This document shows positions 27,817 to 36,124 of a DNA stretch of 64,000 bases, piece after piece. The stretch is from NCBI GenBank assembly GCA_016704485.1, contig JADJAA010000001.1, positions 2,199,501 through 2,263,500 on the forward strand, written 5' to 3'. Within the stretch, counting starts at the first letter, position 1, and the number at the start of each line of letters is the position of its first letter. Both the position numbers and the translations under genes were made by a program. A model generated the notes under the pieces. It did not search any database. It was not told where the DNA came from and saw nothing but the letters and a program-made list of their open reading frames with translations. This stretch comes from Flavobacteriales bacterium. GTDB taxonomy: Bacteria > Bacteroidota > Bacteroidia > Flavobacteriales_F > PHOS-HE28.

Positions 27817-29232
27817 ATGGATATTCGGCCTTATCCTACGTACAAGTCACTTGAGAGCAATGCAGAAAGGCAGAACCAGCTGGTAGCAGATAAGTGCGCC
27901 TTGTTACCCACGCCTAGCGAAGAGGTGGGGACGTTGCTTCTTGATCCTTCCTTTCCTTATGGTGAGCATTTGCTCCAGTTCCTTTGGGAACGTCGCCTGT
28001 TCGATGCACGATCCCTCCGCACCACAGACGGCCACACCATAGAGATACTCCATCCGGGTAACATTCAGTCCAATAGCGGTCCTGATCTCGCCAACGCTAG
28101 GATCCGGATCAATGGACAACAATGGGTCGGTTCCGTTGAAGTACATGTGCGAGCCAGCGAATGGGATCGGCATGGCCATCAACATGACCCTGCATACACG
28201 AATGTCATTCTCCATGTGGTACACACCTACGACACAGCGGTTCACACCGTGAATGGTCAATCTCCACCTACCGTTGAATTGGCCGGGCGCATTGATAAAG
28301 AGCGTGTGCTTCTTCACCTTGATCTGATGAAGAACCGCGAGCAGGTGCCTTGTGCAGAACACGTGCACAGAGTGGATCCATCGCGCATAGGCCCTTGGTT
28401 GGATCGTGTCCTTGTGGAACGCCTTGAGGAGAAAACCGCACGTGTTGAAACTGTTTACAAGGAATTGAATGGCGACCCTGCGGAAACATTCTACCATATG
28501 CTGTTGAACGGATTCGGCTTCAAGGTGAATGCTGAACCTTTCGCCATGCTTGCACATTCACTTCCGCTGAAGTACTTGCTCAAGTACCGCGATGATCCTT
28601 TCCGGACGGAAGCATTGTTATTTGGTCAGGCGGGTCTGTTGCGAACGGATCTCATTGATGACCATCCACGTGGTCTGCAAGCTGAACATCGTGTGTTGAG
28701 CCAACTGCATGGCCTTACTCCCGCACCGCTGGCTGCATGGAAATTCGGAAGAATGCGCCCATCGAATTTTCCGACCATTCGCATTGCCCAACTAGCCGCA
28801 CTGGTCACACGCCTCGATGGGCACTTCGGAGCTTTGTTGGAGCATGATGATCCGGAACCGTTGATCGATATGTTCGATCTTGAAGCGTCAACATACTGGA
28901 ACACGCATTACCGGTTCGATTCCGAGAGTAAATACGAGCCCAAAAGGATAGGGCGTTCCAGCGCTGAGCGTTTGGTCGCGAACGTTCTTGTGCCCTATCT
29001 TTTTGCCATGGGCAAAGTTCAGGGTCAGCCTCACCTTGCTGAGCGTGCGTTCAACCTTCTGGAGCATTTGTCTCCTGAAAAGAACACGATCACGGATAAT
29101 TGGGTCTCACTCGGGATCCCGAATCCCAATGCGGCGCGTAGTCAGGCACTGATCCAACTTAAGAATTCATACTGCAGGCAACGTCATTGCTTATCTTGCG
29201 TCATTGGAGCAGAATTGCTCAAGAATCCATGA
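27817..29232 (+). CDS. DUF2851 family protein of unknown function
   Basis: 471 aa from ATG 27817. Family similarity begins around GEHLLQFLWERRLFDARSLRT (residue 49), so the first 40-45 residues may be untranslated; no ATG lies between, but TTG codons do. Recognisable stretches are HPGNIQSNSGPDLANARIRI (about 86) and GSVEVHVRASEWDRHGHQHD (about 108), followed by conserved Y-x-NVILHVV. The C-terminus has a cysteine/histidine cluster, YCRQRHCLSCVIG (about 451-463), that could bind a metal. This family is widespread and nearly confined to Bacteroidota, and no function is established. Its stop overlaps the start of the next gene. Confidence 0.85.
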   Translation: MDIRPYPTYKSLESNAERQNQLVADKCALLPTPSEEVGTLLLDPSFPYGEHLLQFLWERRLFDARSLRTTDGHTIEILHPGNIQSNSGPDLANARIRINGQQWVGSVEVHVRASEWDRHGHQHDPAYTNVILHVVHTYDTAVHTVNGQSPPTVELAGRIDKERVLLHLDLMKNREQVPCAEHVHRVDPSRIGPWLDRVLVERLEEKTARVETVYKELNGDPAETFYHMLLNGFGFKVNAEPFAMLAHSLPLKYLLKYRDDPFRTEALLFGQAGLLRTDLIDDHPRGLQAEHRVLSQLHGLTPAPLAAWKFGRMRPSNFPTIRIAQLAALVTRLDGHFGALLEHDDPEPLIDMFDLEASTYWNTHYRFDSESKYEPKRIGRSSAERLVANVLVPYLFAMGKVQGQPHLAERAFNLLEHLSPEKNTITDNWVSLGIPNPNAARSQALIQLKNSYCRQRHCLSCVIGAELLKNP

Positions 29233-29462
29233 TGATCGATCGGACCAAAACCGCTTTGGAACGCCAATTTTTCGGCGTTTGCCACTGGTGGGGTCAAAAG
29301 CTCAACATCAAGACCGAGCAAGTGCGACTTTCGTTCATCTACCTCAGTTTCATTACAGTTGGGCTGCATTTGGTCGTGTATCTGGTCATGGCCTTCGTTC
29401 TGGAACATAAGGAGCGGATCAAAAGGCCGTTCGCCAAGCGTAGTTCTGTTTGGGAACTATAG
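29229..29462 (+). CDS. Small PspC-domain membrane protein
   Basis: 77 aa. ATG 29229 overlaps the TGA of the upstream gene (ATGATGA), so translation is probably coupled; a second in-frame ATG follows directly. The sequence resembles a PspC domain: GVCHWWGQKLNIKTEQVRLSF, then a hydrophobic helix (about 32-55, FIYLSFITVGLHLVVYLVMAFV) and a basic tail (KERIKRPFAKR). PspC proteins sit in the inner membrane and act in envelope-stress responses in some bacteria; here no other psp gene is visible. Function is inferred from fold family only. Confidence 0.8.
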   Translation: MMIDRTKTALERQFFGVCHWWGQKLNIKTEQVRLSFIYLSFITVGLHLVVYLVMAFVLEHKERIKRPFAKRSSVWEL

Positions 29463-29555
29463 TAATTGCCCTCTATTATGTGGGCTGCATTCTCGTAGCT
29501 GGATCATCGAGTAACGGATATGACCTGATCCGGATCGCTGGTTTAGTTTCGCCCC

Positions 29556-30461
29556 ATGAAGATCTTGATCACAGGAAGCAATGGTTTGCTCGGACAGAAA
29601 CTGATCGCTGCCCTACGGAATGATCCAGAGGTTACACTTATCGCGACATCGAGAGGGGAGGATAGAACCCCGAATGCGCTTGGAGATCACTATCGTTCTT
29701 TGGACATTTCGATCAAAAGTGAAGTTGATGCCGTGTTCGATACGGTTCGACCCGATACGGTGATCCATACTGCCGCAATGACGAATGTCGATGCCTGCGA
29801 GTTGGACCCCGTGGCGTGTAAACTGCAGAACGTCACAGCCACGGAGAACTTGATCACCGCTTCAAAAAAGCACAATGCCCATTTCATTTTCTTGAGTACG
29901 GATTTTATTTTCGATGGCAAGAATGGCCCGTATCGAGAGGAGGATGCCGCCGCCCCGTTGAGCATTTATGGGCAAAGCAAGTTGGATGGTGAGCAGCTCG
30001 TAATGAACTCAGGCCTTGCACATTGGGCCATTGCACGGACAATTATTGTTTATGGAGTTGCAGCTGGGCTTAGCCGCAGCAACGTGGTGCTTTGGGCAAA
30101 AGGGGCACTGGAAAAAGGAAGTCCGATCAATGTAGTAGATGATCAATACCGTATGCCAACGCTCGCCGAAGATCTTGCCGATGGGTGTATCCGCATCGCG
30201 AAGCGAAAAGCACAGGGGGTCTACCATCTGTGCGGACCCGATGGCATGACCATTCTTGAGTTGGTCCAACGAGTGGCGAAGTACTATGAATTGGATGATA
30301 AGATCGTGACCCGAATTGATTCAGCAAGCCTTTCACAACCTGCTGAACGCCCACCACGGACAGGTTTTGTATTGGACAAGGCGCGAAAGGACCTTGGCTA
30401 CACGCCGCATAGTTTCGAAGAAGGGTTGGACGTTCTCACGAAACAATTGAAGGGGGGGTGA
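29556..30461 (+). CDS. RmlD-like dTDP-4-dehydrorhamnose reductase / SDR family protein
   Basis: 301 aa. An extended short-chain dehydrogenase: Rossmann motif ITGSNGLLGQKL (about 4-15), HTAAMTNVDACE (about 70-81), LSTDFIFDGKNGPYREED (about 108-125) and catalytic YGQSK (about 132-136). The C-terminal RMPTLAEDLADGC and GVYHLCGPDGMT segments are typical of the RmlD_sub_bind family. RmlD makes dTDP-L-rhamnose for surface polysaccharide, but no rmlA, B or C is nearby, so the true substrate is uncertain. An AT-rich TTTAGTTTCG element lies just before the ATG. The neighbours are unrelated. Confidence 0.88.
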   Translation: MKILITGSNGLLGQKLIAALRNDPEVTLIATSRGEDRTPNALGDHYRSLDISIKSEVDAVFDTVRPDTVIHTAAMTNVDACELDPVACKLQNVTATENLITASKKHNAHFIFLSTDFIFDGKNGPYREEDAAAPLSIYGQSKLDGEQLVMNSGLAHWAIARTIIVYGVAAGLSRSNVVLWAKGALEKGSPINVVDDQYRMPTLAEDLADGCIRIAKRKAQGVYHLCGPDGMTILELVQRVAKYYELDDKIVTRIDSASLSQPAERPPRTGFVLDKARKDLGYTPHSFEEGLDVLTKQLKGG

Positions 30462-30574
30462 AAAAACAGTGTCTTTCGCATGGAAGTCTTCTCCATTGGT
30501 GAAGTGCGCTGTTGAATACCATCTCCATGAAGTGGGATCGTTGAGATGGCCTATTAATATGCCTTTCTTTGTCT

Positions 30575-31546
30575 GTGGCCAAAAAGAAACAACACAGGAT
30601 CGCGGATACTAGACCCTTGAAGGAAAAGCTCAAGGACCTAGGGAATTTGCATGCAGGTGAACGTCGTGGGTTCTTTCTGATAGTATTGGTGCTATTGATC
30701 GCCTCGGCTTGGGTAGGATACATGAAATTCGTATACGAGCCATCAGAAAGAGACCTTACAGCACTCAAAGCTGAAATGGAGACCTGGTCGGCATTGCGTT
30801 CTGCAAAGAAGTCCTTGAACGTGGATCAGTTAGCGGAGCCTTTCCCGTTTGATCCCAATACCATTGAACGATCGGAGTGGATCGCGCTGGGATTATCCGA
30901 ACGACAGGTCGATGGCATTGAACGGTACGTTACCAAAGGCGGAGAGTTCCGTTCCAAAAAAGACGTGGAGCGGATGTACACGATAAGCCCGGAAATGTAC
31001 GTGAGACTGGAACCATACATTCTACTGCCGGACAGTTATGTGCGAGCAGCCCGACCACCGTATGAAAAGAAACAATGGCCGAAGTACTCCAAGGATAGCT
31101 CCACCTATGTAGCTAATGATCGGTATACCCGGAAGCTGTTCACAAAAACAGAGGTCAATACCGCGGACTCCATAACACTTGTTGGTCTGCCAGGGATCGG
31201 ACCTTCCTTTGCCAGAGGTATCATCAAGTACAGGGATATGCTGGGCGGTTTTCATTCGCTCGATCAATTGGAAGAAGTCTATGTACTGCGTGACAAGCCG
31301 GATGCTATCGCGCGGATCAAGGATCTCTTAACACTGGATCCGAATGCCGTTCATTATGTCCCGATCAATTCATGTACCGTAGAGCAACTGGCTGAACACC
31401 CTTATGCCCGTTGGAAGATCGCCAAACCATTGATCGCTTATCGATCGCAGCATGGACCATTTGCGAAGATCGAGGACATTCAGAAGTGCGTTCTTGTCAC
31501 TGATAGCGTATACGATCGGTTGGCGCCATACCTTAGGTTGGAGTGA
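30575..31546 (+). CDS. Membrane-anchored helix-hairpin-helix (ComEA-like) protein
   Basis: About 323 aa. GTG 30575 gives MAKKKQHRI...; TTG 30569 is the alternative. A short basic N-terminus and one transmembrane helix (about 32-50, GFFLIVLVLLIASAWVGYM) are followed by three helix-hairpin-helix-like modules. The first is around LSERQVDGIERYVTKGGEFRS (about 105), the second VNTADSITLVGLPGIGPSFARG (about 190) with FHSLDQLEEVYVL, and the third VPINSCTVEQLAEHPYARWKIA (about 260) with GPFAKIEDIQKC. HhH modules bind DNA non-specifically, and ComEA uses them to take up DNA. Here the role in competence is only an inference. No other com gene is visible. Confidence 0.8.
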   Translation: MAKKKQHRIADTRPLKEKLKDLGNLHAGERRGFFLIVLVLLIASAWVGYMKFVYEPSERDLTALKAEMETWSALRSAKKSLNVDQLAEPFPFDPNTIERSEWIALGLSERQVDGIERYVTKGGEFRSKKDVERMYTISPEMYVRLEPYILLPDSYVRAARPPYEKKQWPKYSKDSSTYVANDRYTRKLFTKTEVNTADSITLVGLPGIGPSFARGIIKYRDMLGGFHSLDQLEEVYVLRDKPDAIARIKDLLTLDPNAVHYVPINSCTVEQLAEHPYARWKIAKPLIAYRSQHGPFAKIEDIQKCVLVTDSVYDRLAPYLRLE

Positions 31547-31613
31547 TGAGTCGAGTTCAAAATAAAGACAGATCAGATGCGTGTGGTAAATGGTATAAAT
31601 TCGCACCCCCATC

Positions 31614-32147
31614 GTGAAAGATCTAAATACACGTCTTGCTGCCGCTATCCGTGCAGTGCCGGATTTCCCTAAGCCAGGTATCCTTTTCCGTGATATAACG
31701 CCAGTGCTGGAAGACCCAACGCTGAGCAATGATTGCGTGCATGGGTTCAAGGATGCATTGGCACACCTGAACGTGGATGCCATTGCTGGAATTGAAAGTC
31801 GTGGTTTCTTGTTCGGAATGCCGTTGGCATTGGCGTTCGAAGTGCCATTCGTTACAGTGCGGAAAAAAGGAAAATTACCTTGGCGTACCGTGAGCTATAC
31901 GTATGATCTGGAATACGGAAGTGCTGAGGTGGAAATGCACGTGGACAGCGTTAAGCCGGGCATGCGAGTGCTCGTCCATGATGATCTGCTTGCGACCGGC
32001 GGAACTGCAGTAGCAGCAGCAGAACTGATCCAAAAACAAGGCGGTATCGTTGCGGGCTTTAGTTTCTTGATCGAACTCGAATTCTTGAACGGCGTTGAAC
32101 GCCTTGAACCCTATAACGCCGAGATCATTCGCTTGATCTCATATTGA
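31614..32147 (+). CDS. apt: Adenine phosphoribosyltransferase
   Basis: 177 aa with a GTG start (31614). It salvages adenine to AMP using PRPP. The N-terminus PDFPKPGILFRDITPVL is diagnostic, GIESRGFLFGMPLA lies near 58, and the PRPP-binding motif VLVHDDLLATGGTAVAA is at about 120-136. It ends 5 bp before the ATG of the acyl-CoA dehydrogenase gene, so the two may be co-transcribed. Confidence 0.97.
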   Translation: MKDLNTRLAAAIRAVPDFPKPGILFRDITPVLEDPTLSNDCVHGFKDALAHLNVDAIAGIESRGFLFGMPLALAFEVPFVTVRKKGKLPWRTVSYTYDLEYGSAEVEMHVDSVKPGMRVLVHDDLLATGGTAVAAAELIQKQGGIVAGFSFLIELEFLNGVERLEPYNAEIIRLISY

Positions 32148-32152
32148 ACACC

Positions 32153-33298
32153 ATGGATTTCAGCACAACGGAGAACCAGACCATGATCGCACAAGCCGTG
32201 CGTGACCTTTGTGAGCGTGAATTACGCCCCAATGTGATGGATTGGGATGAAAGTCAGCATATGCCGATCGACCTTTTCAAGAAACAATTCGGCCCTGCTG
32301 GGATGCTGGGGGTTTTGGTCCCGGTACAATATGGTGGGGCAGGATTAGGGTATTTCGAGTACGTGACCACGATCGTTGAAGTGGCTAAGATCTGCGGATC
32401 CGTTGGCCTTAGCGTTGCCGCTCATAACAGTTTGTGTACCGGACATATCCTACAATTCGGTAGTCACGAACAAAAACTCAAATGGTTGCCTAAACTGGCT
32501 TCCGGTGAATGGTTGGGTGCTTGGGCACTCACGGAACCGAACACGGGCAGCGATGCCATGCGCATGAAATGCACGGCACGTAAAGAGGGCAATGAATGGG
32601 TATTGAATGGCACGAAATGTTGGATCACACATGGTCAATGCAGTGATGTGGTCGTTGTGATCGCACGGACCGGTGGCCTGCTGGATAGTAACGGGATGAC
32701 CACATTCGTTGTGGAACGTGGGACCAAAGGCCTTAAAGCCGGAAAGAAGGAGAATAAATTGGGCATGCGTGCTAGTGAGACCGCAGAGGTGATCTTTGAG
32801 GATTGCAGGGTAAGCGAGGCAAACATTCTTGGTAAAGAGGGAGATGGCTTCAAACAAGCCATGAAGGTGTTGGATGGAGGCCGTATCAGTATCGCGGCTT
32901 TGAGCCTTGGTATTGCCAAGGGTGCATTTGAGGCCAGTGTTAAATACGCCAAGGAACGCGAGCAATTCGGCCAGCCGATCGCCAATTTCCAGGCCATTGC
33001 GTTCAAATTGGCCGATATGGCGACCCGTATCGAAGCTGCCGAACTGCTTACTTTAAGTGCTGCTGATCTGAAGAACAGGCATAAAGAAATGACCACGGAA
33101 GGCGCAATGGCCAAGTATTATGCGAGCGAAGTTTGCGTTTGGGCCAGCAATGAAGCGGTGCAGATCTTCGGTGGATATGGATACACCAAGGATTTCCCGG
33201 TGGAGAAATTCTACCGTGACAGCAAGCTTTGCACGATCGGAGAGGGAACCAGCGAGATCCAGAAAGTGGTGATCAGTAGGAATTTGCTGAAGGCGTAG
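32153..33298 (+). CDS. Acyl-CoA dehydrogenase
   Basis: 381 aa from ATG 32153 (MDFSTTENQTMIAQ); an upstream in-frame TTG is ignored. A FAD enzyme that oxidises acyl-CoA to trans-2-enoyl-CoA in fatty-acid or amino-acid breakdown. Motifs: GAWALTEPNTGSDA (FAD and substrate binding, about 122), CWITHGQCSDVVVVIARTGG (about 152), GGRISIAALSLGIAKGAFE (about 242) and QIFGGYGYTKDFPVEKFYRD (about 339). The catalytic glutamate is in TIGEGTSEIQ (about 363-372). The overall form fits short-chain (butyryl-CoA-like) enzymes, but chain length cannot be decided here. Confidence 0.95.
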   Translation: MDFSTTENQTMIAQAVRDLCERELRPNVMDWDESQHMPIDLFKKQFGPAGMLGVLVPVQYGGAGLGYFEYVTTIVEVAKICGSVGLSVAAHNSLCTGHILQFGSHEQKLKWLPKLASGEWLGAWALTEPNTGSDAMRMKCTARKEGNEWVLNGTKCWITHGQCSDVVVVIARTGGLLDSNGMTTFVVERGTKGLKAGKKENKLGMRASETAEVIFEDCRVSEANILGKEGDGFKQAMKVLDGGRISIAALSLGIAKGAFEASVKYAKEREQFGQPIANFQAIAFKLADMATRIEAAELLTLSAADLKNRHKEMTTEGAMAKYYASEVCVWASNEAVQIFGGYGYTKDFPVEKFYRDSKLCTIGEGTSEIQKVVISRNLLKA

Positions 33299-33383
33299 GC
33301 CCCGACGGTATATTGTATCCTGATCCCAACGGCGATCGGTTCATGCTCACCGATGGATCGAATAATATTTCTTTGATCCGAAC

Positions 33384-33413
33384 TTGCGGCGATCGATCCG
33401 CTCCTTATATTTG
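33384..33413 (+). promoter_or_regulatory. Promoter of rpsU
   Basis: TTG at 33384-33386, a 19-bp spacer and TATATTTG at 33406-33413: a complete Bacteroidota promoter (TTG ... TAnnTTTG), 30 bp before the ATG. Confidence 0.7.
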
Positions 33414-33442
33414 CGCCCCCTAAGCAAAAAAGACACAGGCAT

Positions 33443-33634
33443 ATGCTGATCATTCCGGTAAAAGAAGGCGAGAGCATCGATAAGGCGCTCAAGAAGTTCA
33501 AGAAGAAATTCGAGCGCACCCAGACAATGCGTCAATTGCGCAAGCGTCAAGCGTTCATCAAGCCTTCAGTGGACCGTCGAAAAGAAATGATCCGCGCTGC
33601 ATACAAGCTTACTCTACAAGTAGCAGACGATTAG
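33443..33634 (+). CDS. rpsU: 30S ribosomal protein S21
   Basis: 63 aa, full length. The N-terminus MLIIPVKEGESIDKALKKFK is diagnostic, and the rest is very basic (KFERTQTMRQLRKRQAF). S21 sits near the anti-Shine-Dalgarno end of 16S rRNA; in Bacteroidota, S21 with S18 and S6 helps to hide that sequence. The gene has its own promoter and terminator. Confidence 0.97.
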   Translation: MLIIPVKEGESIDKALKKFKKKFERTQTMRQLRKRQAFIKPSVDRRKEMIRAAYKLTLQVADD

Positions 33635-33654
33635 GACCGACCGACCCCTCACCG

Positions 33655-33697
33655 AAAGGCGAAAAGACCATCAAGGCTTTTTCGCCTTTTATTTTTT
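33655..33697 (+). terminator. Terminator of rpsU
   Basis: AAAGGCGAAAA pairs with TTTTTCGCCTTT, followed by ATTTTTT; about 20 bp after the stop. Confidence 0.85.
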
Positions 33698-33828
33698 AGC
33701 GGTAGTTCTGGAATATATTGGTTTGATCAGGTCGGCTGGACCTAAGGCTCTTCAAACGAACAAGACGTAATTAACAACTCGTCGAGGAACATACTGGACC
33801 GGTTAATTCGGCCGTTACCTTGGTCGTG

Positions 33829-34719
33829 ATGTTATTGGACCGGTTCGTTGATCACCTTACCTACGAAAAACGCTACAGTGCACATACTGTTTCCGCCTAC
33901 CAACGGGACCTGAAGCAATTCGCCGCATTCCTGAAAGAATTCGGGGTGAATGAACCGGAGAAAGCCACCGATAAAGTGGTGCGCATGTGGATGATGCGCC
34001 TTATGGAGGAGGACACGGGACCTAGAAGCGTGAACCGCAAGCTCAGTTCACTGCGTAGTTTTTTCCGATTTGCTCGGATCATAGGTGCGGTCACAATTGA
34101 CCCTACGGCCCTCATTGATCCACCTAAAACGCCTAAGCGCTTACCTGAATTCGTTGAAGAACAGAGGCTTGAGTGTATGTTCGATGACCTGAAATGGCCT
34201 GAAGGGTTTAAAGGAATGACGGACCGGTTGATCCTGGAACTGCTCTATGGCACCGGTATGCGTTTGGCGGAGCTCATGGGGCTCAAGGTCGGAGACATTG
34301 ATCTAGGCGCAAACAGCTTGCGAGTGCTGGGTAAACGCAATAAGGAACGGATCCTCCCCTTGGGCGATGACTTGACCAAGAACATTGCAAATTACCTCAA
34401 GAAAAGGACAGTCCTATTCGGAGGAGCAAGAGGAGCAGATGGTTTGTTAATTGATAAAAATGGTGAACCGTTGGCGCGTCGTACCGTCCAACGACTCGTT
34501 ACTCACTATCTTAGTGGGGTCACCTCACAAAAAAAACGCAGCCCACACGTCCTGAGGCATACCTTCGCTACACACATGTTAGAGCACGGAGCAGACCTTA
34601 ATGCAGTAAAGGAGATCTTAGGGCATGCGAACCTTGCAGCCACCCAGGTCTACACCCATAACACAGTAGAAAAACTTAGAAAAGTCCATGCTCAAGCCCA
34701 TCCAAGAGGAGGGGCTTAG
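33829..34719 (+). CDS. xerC: Tyrosine recombinase XerC
   Basis: 296 aa from ATG 33829; TTG 33820 is the alternative. It resolves chromosome dimers at dif together with XerD. The N-terminal SAM-like DNA-binding domain has YSAHTVSAYQRDLKQF and RSVNRKLSSLRSFFRFA. The catalytic residues are visible: Arg in GTGMRLAELMGL (about 145), Lys in LGKRNKERILPL (about 170), His-x-x-Arg in SPHVLRHTFATHML (about 240), His in ILGHANLAATQ, and the nucleophile Tyr in VYTHNTVEKL (about 275). It sits before hpf, a frequent arrangement in this phylum. No integrative element is attached, so it is housekeeping. Confidence 0.94.
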   Translation: MLLDRFVDHLTYEKRYSAHTVSAYQRDLKQFAAFLKEFGVNEPEKATDKVVRMWMMRLMEEDTGPRSVNRKLSSLRSFFRFARIIGAVTIDPTALIDPPKTPKRLPEFVEEQRLECMFDDLKWPEGFKGMTDRLILELLYGTGMRLAELMGLKVGDIDLGANSLRVLGKRNKERILPLGDDLTKNIANYLKKRTVLFGGARGADGLLIDKNGEPLARRTVQRLVTHYLSGVTSQKKRSPHVLRHTFATHMLEHGADLNAVKEILGHANLAATQVYTHNTVEKLRKVHAQAHPRGGA

Positions 34720-34751
34720 CGCTATGTAGAACCAACCAACCATTTAAGACC

Positions 34752-35054
34752 ATGAACGTGAACGTCCATTCCATTCATTTCAATGCCGATGCTAAACTGG
34801 TAGAGTTCATCAAAACAAAACTCAGTAAACTAACACAGTTCAATGATAGCATACTATCCGGTGATGTGTTCCTTAGATTGGAACACGATGGTGATAACCG
34901 CGAGAACAAAGTGGTGGAGATCCGCCTTGCCGTTCCTGGCAACGACCTATTTGCCAAACGACAAGGTAAAACGTTCGAAGAAGCTGCTGTAAATACCATT
35001 GAAGCTTTGCGCAGTCAAGCTGAAAAGACCAAAGAAAAGTCCCGAGCCATTTAA
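34752..35054 (+). CDS. hpf: Ribosome hibernation-promoting factor, short form
   Basis: 100 aa. Sigma-54 modulation/S30EA family: MNVNVHSIHFNADAKLVEFI, SKLTQFNDSILSGDVFLRLE, and a conserved basic C-terminal half. It lacks the C-terminal dimerisation domain of long HPF, as expected of the short YfiA/HPF type. It binds the 30S subunit and stabilises inactive ribosomes in stationary phase. It follows xerC by 32 bp. Confidence 0.93.
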   Translation: MNVNVHSIHFNADAKLVEFIKTKLSKLTQFNDSILSGDVFLRLEHDGDNRENKVVEIRLAVPGNDLFAKRQGKTFEEAAVNTIEALRSQAEKTKEKSRAI

Positions 35055-35364
35055 GTGATCGATCGATCATGGGTACGGATATGGCCTCTAGCTCAGCGTA
35101 GTGGCCTTGTCCATAAAATACCGGCCTTCATCGGTTCCGTGATGAGCCGACCTGTGAGCCTCCGATATCACTGGTCTTTTGCTTCTAAAGACAGTCGTGA
35201 TCGTGGGTGATTATAGCGTGGCTCCGATCAAAGCACATGCCGAACTGAATTTTCTTTCATCCATCCTTTGGTGGGAACCGGATCTTTATCTACCTTTGCA
35301 GGCCCAAATCGGGACCTTATGGTTTCGAAGAAGGAAAACGTACGTTCTTTTCTTTGTTGTACAG
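35055..35364. other. Intergenic region with the tRNA operon promoter
   Basis: 310 bp between hpf and the first tRNA. The 3' part holds the promoter at 35267-35298. The 5' part contains a tRNA-like phrase (GGCCTCTAGCTCAGCG, about 35091) that does not fold as a tRNA. Nothing else was recognised. Confidence 0.5.
35267..35298 (+). promoter_or_regulatory. Promoter of the tRNA cluster
   Basis: TTTG at 35267-35270, a 20-bp spacer and TACCTTTG at 35291-35298, the full Bacteroidota consensus. It lies 67 bp before tRNA-Thr and probably drives the tRNA genes and possibly tuf. Confidence 0.7.
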
Positions 35365-35437
35365 GCCAATGTAGCTCAGCTGGTAGAGCAGCTGATTTGT
35401 AATCAGCCGGTCGGGGGTTCGAGTCCCTTCATTGGCT
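35365..35437 (+). tRNA. tRNA-Thr (anticodon TGT)
   Basis: 73 nt. The acceptor stem GCCAATG / CATTGGC is perfect. The D arm has GCTCAGCTGGTAGAGC, the anticodon loop reads ATTTGTAA with TGT, and the T loop is TTCGAGT. CCA is not encoded. Confidence 0.95.
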
Positions 35438-35452
35438 CCGTGAATTGGTTCA

Positions 35453-35535
35453 GGGGAGATACCCAAGCGGCCAACGGGGGCAGACTGTAAATCTGCTGTC
35501 TTACGACTTCGTAGGTTCGAATCCTGCTCTCCCCA
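35453..35535 (+). tRNA. tRNA-Tyr (anticodon GTA)
   Basis: 83 nt, class II with a long variable arm (GTCTTACGACTTCGTAG region). The acceptor is GGGGAGA / TCTCCCC and the anticodon loop CTGTAAA has GTA. CCA is not encoded. Confidence 0.94.
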
Positions 35536-35828
35536 CTAACACTCCACGGAGCCGCTAATGTCGCTTCCAGACAAAAGCAAAGGTGAAGAGAAGTTGAACC
35601 CTAGCACTCGGTTCGACCGTTGGGACCCTTTCGATCGATGTGATCGCTATGGGTTCCTACTGGAAAGAACCGAAAATGATCGCCTATTCAATTTTCACGA
35701 CCTTAAATATGAGGTACGAGAAATGGAAGGTGATCGAGCAAAGACCAAATAATGGAGGAAGAAAGTCGGTTGCAGGACAGGTCCATATCAAGACCATTCA
35801 GTGCTGAATGATAGCCACCAAAACAAAT

Positions 35829-36124
35829 GCGGGAGTAGCTCAATTGGTAGTCTGCCGTACGGCAGATCCAAGATGAACGTCGCTCACATGAATGAAACAA
35901 ATGCGGGAGTAGCTCAGTTGGTAGTCTGCCGAATGGCAGATCCAAGATGAACGTCGCTCACATGAATGAAACAAATGCGGGAGTAGCTCAGTTGGTAGTC
36001 TGCCGTACGGCAGATCCAAGATGAACATCGCTCAAATGAATAAAACAAATGCGGGAGTAGCTCAGTTGGTAGTCTGCCGTACGGCAGATCCAAGATGAAC
36101 ATCGCTCAAATGAATAAAACAAAT
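35829..36124 (+). repeat. Four 74-bp tandem degenerate tRNA-Gly units
   Basis: Units start at 35829, 35903, 35977 and 36051, and the intact tRNA-Gly starts exactly 74 bp later at 36125. Each unit begins with the tRNA 5' half (GCGGGAGTAGCTCAGTTGG). It then has a 16-nt palindrome TCTGCCGTACGGCAGA in place of AGCATCAGCCT, and then TCCAAGATGAACGTCGC, which matches the tRNA with one change. It ends in unrelated AT-rich sequence. The T arm and 3' acceptor strand are missing, so these are not functional tRNAs. Units 3 and 4 are identical; units 1 and 2 differ at three positions. Confidence 0.93.

Noticed and set aside
27904..28557. Minus-strand frame (217 aa) inside the DUF2851 gene
   Set aside because: Antisense shadow; the plus-strand protein has clear family motifs.
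33299..33375. Protein-like reading (GPDGILYPDPNGDRF) just after the acyl-CoA dehydrogenase gene
   Set aside because: Very short, has no start, and runs into the rpsU promoter. Could be a gene remnant but cannot be supported.
35088..35165. tRNA-like phrase GGCCTCTAGCTCAGCG upstream of the tRNA cluster
   Set aside because: The acceptor and T arms cannot be formed; probably chance.
35558..35752. 64-aa open frame between tRNA-Tyr and the tRNA-Gly array
   Set aside because: Charged, no recognisable motif, no promoter or ribosome-binding evidence, and it lies inside a tRNA transcription unit. Not enough to call a gene.
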